Shown: in pieces, positions 63,732 through 64,000 of the stretch | How the letters are laid out: every line of letters starts with the position of its first letter | Position numbering within the stretch: the first letter of the stretch is position 1 | Source: Gammaproteobacteria bacterium | GTDB lineage: Bacteria > Pseudomonadota > Gammaproteobacteria > DSM-16500 | NCBI GenBank assembly: GCA_013816845.1 | Contig: JACDDU010000004.1 | Location: 248,001-312,000 of the forward strand | Direction: 5' to 3' | DNA: 64,000 bases | The notes under the pieces: generated by a model | Database searches by the model: none | Seen by the model: only the letters and a program-made list of their open reading frames with translations | What the model was told of the DNA's origin: nothing | Made by a program: the position numbers and the translations under genes

Positions 63732-64000
63732 GGAAAATAAAATGCAACTAGTTAATTAGTAAATATCGCACTTGGCTTGAAATTCACCGTAAGTGCTCAG
63801 TGATGTTTCAAGATAAGTGCAACTACCTTTTTATTACATGACCTCATTTCTCAATCCATCTTGCGTGGTGACCGTATCCAGGGTTTTACGGGGCAATTAT
63901 TCGAACGGAATTGAAAGTATCCTCGCTTTATCTTTTGATTTACACTGTACTACTTCGTAAATAAATAACTTCTATGCAAATGAAACCTATTGAAGAGCAA
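63732..64000. other. right-edge intergenic region with imperfect inverted repeat
   Basis: GCACTTGGCTTGAAA (63768-63782) and TTTCAAGATAAGTGC (63806-63820) are inverted with 13 of 15 matches around a 23-base loop. TGCAACTA occurs at 63743-63750 and 63818-63825. No complete gene is seen. An ATG near 63975 may open a gene beyond the edge. Confidence 0.4.

Noticed and set aside
63743-63825. A small non-autonomous mobile element bounded by TGCAACTA repeats
   Set aside because: The inverted repeat is not placed at the borders of the direct repeats, so the structure does not fit a MITE.
63975-64000. ATG and nine open codons (MQMKPIEEQ) at the right edge
   Set aside because: Too short to support a gene and no clear ribosome-binding site in front.
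1-64000. CRISPR arrays, tRNA and rRNA genes
   Set aside because: No regularly spaced direct repeats, no cloverleaf-like sequence with conserved T-loop, and no rRNA-like stretch were noticed; tRNAs could only be excluded by a dedicated scan.

Overview
The window is A+T-rich bacterial DNA packed with single long genes that look like effectors of an intracellular gammaproteobacterium. The best guess is a member of the Legionellales (Legionella, Coxiella, Berkiella or Aquicella type). The reasons are: ankyrin-repeat proteins, one of them with an F-box; a LuxR-type regulator beside a giant orphan gene; a DUF2608-like HAD protein; and period-11 CTTAA direct repeats like the PmrA boxes that control Dot/Icm effectors in Legionella and Coxiella. 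No secretion machinery, rRNA, tRNA or CRISPR array was seen, so the host assignment and the effector label are inferences.

Layout. 1-12 kb: an ankyrin protein with a zinc-protease motif, a giant beta-solenoid-like gene divergent from a LuxR regulator, a 26-residue membrane peptide and a MAPEG protein. 12-18 kb: three large orphan proteins (two degenerate J-domains; a basic, perhaps nuclear, protein; a three-fold repeat protein). 18-23 kb: a broken GAF gene, a duplicated histidine phosphatase, a membrane protein, a 38-residue charged peptide, a glycine-zipper protein, an NlpC/P60 hydrolase and REP-like palindromes. 23-31 kb: a 1065-residue multidomain protein, an orphan, an ankyrin protein with a Cys-His-Asp domain and a truncated outer-membrane barrel. 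31-36 kb: a stand-alone histidine-kinase ATPase domain, a divergent polyprenyl synthase and the F-box/ankyrin protein. 35-44 kb: an envelope and hydrolase block (MBOAT acyltransferase with SGNH partner, sulfatase, phosphodiesterase, membrane aminopropyltransferase-like protein, small secreted proteins). 44-54.5 kb: a double-GNAT protein, a YyaL-type thioredoxin protein, an SH3 protein, a HAD protein, a bicupin with a NRAMP transporter and a PhnD-like protein. 54.9-59.7 kb: a secreted leucine-rich-repeat protein followed by a protein kinase, a split membrane gene and a second Cys-His-Asp protein. 59.7-61.6 kb: an IS30-family element that appears to carry an acetyltransferase passenger gene between its inverted repeats. 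61.6-63.7 kb: a BlaI/BlaR1-type repressor and metalloprotease-sensor pair with a secreted protein, behind a perfect 17-bp-arm operator.

How it fits together. Four large candidate effector genes have period-11 CTTAA repeats upstream, which suggests a shared regulator. The domains (F-box, ankyrin, kinase, leucine-rich repeat, J-like, papain-like Cys-His-Asp) are those used on eukaryotic host targets. Relics (GAF gene, outer-membrane barrel, possible intron reverse-transcriptase tail) and the insertion sequence show a region with high gene turnover.
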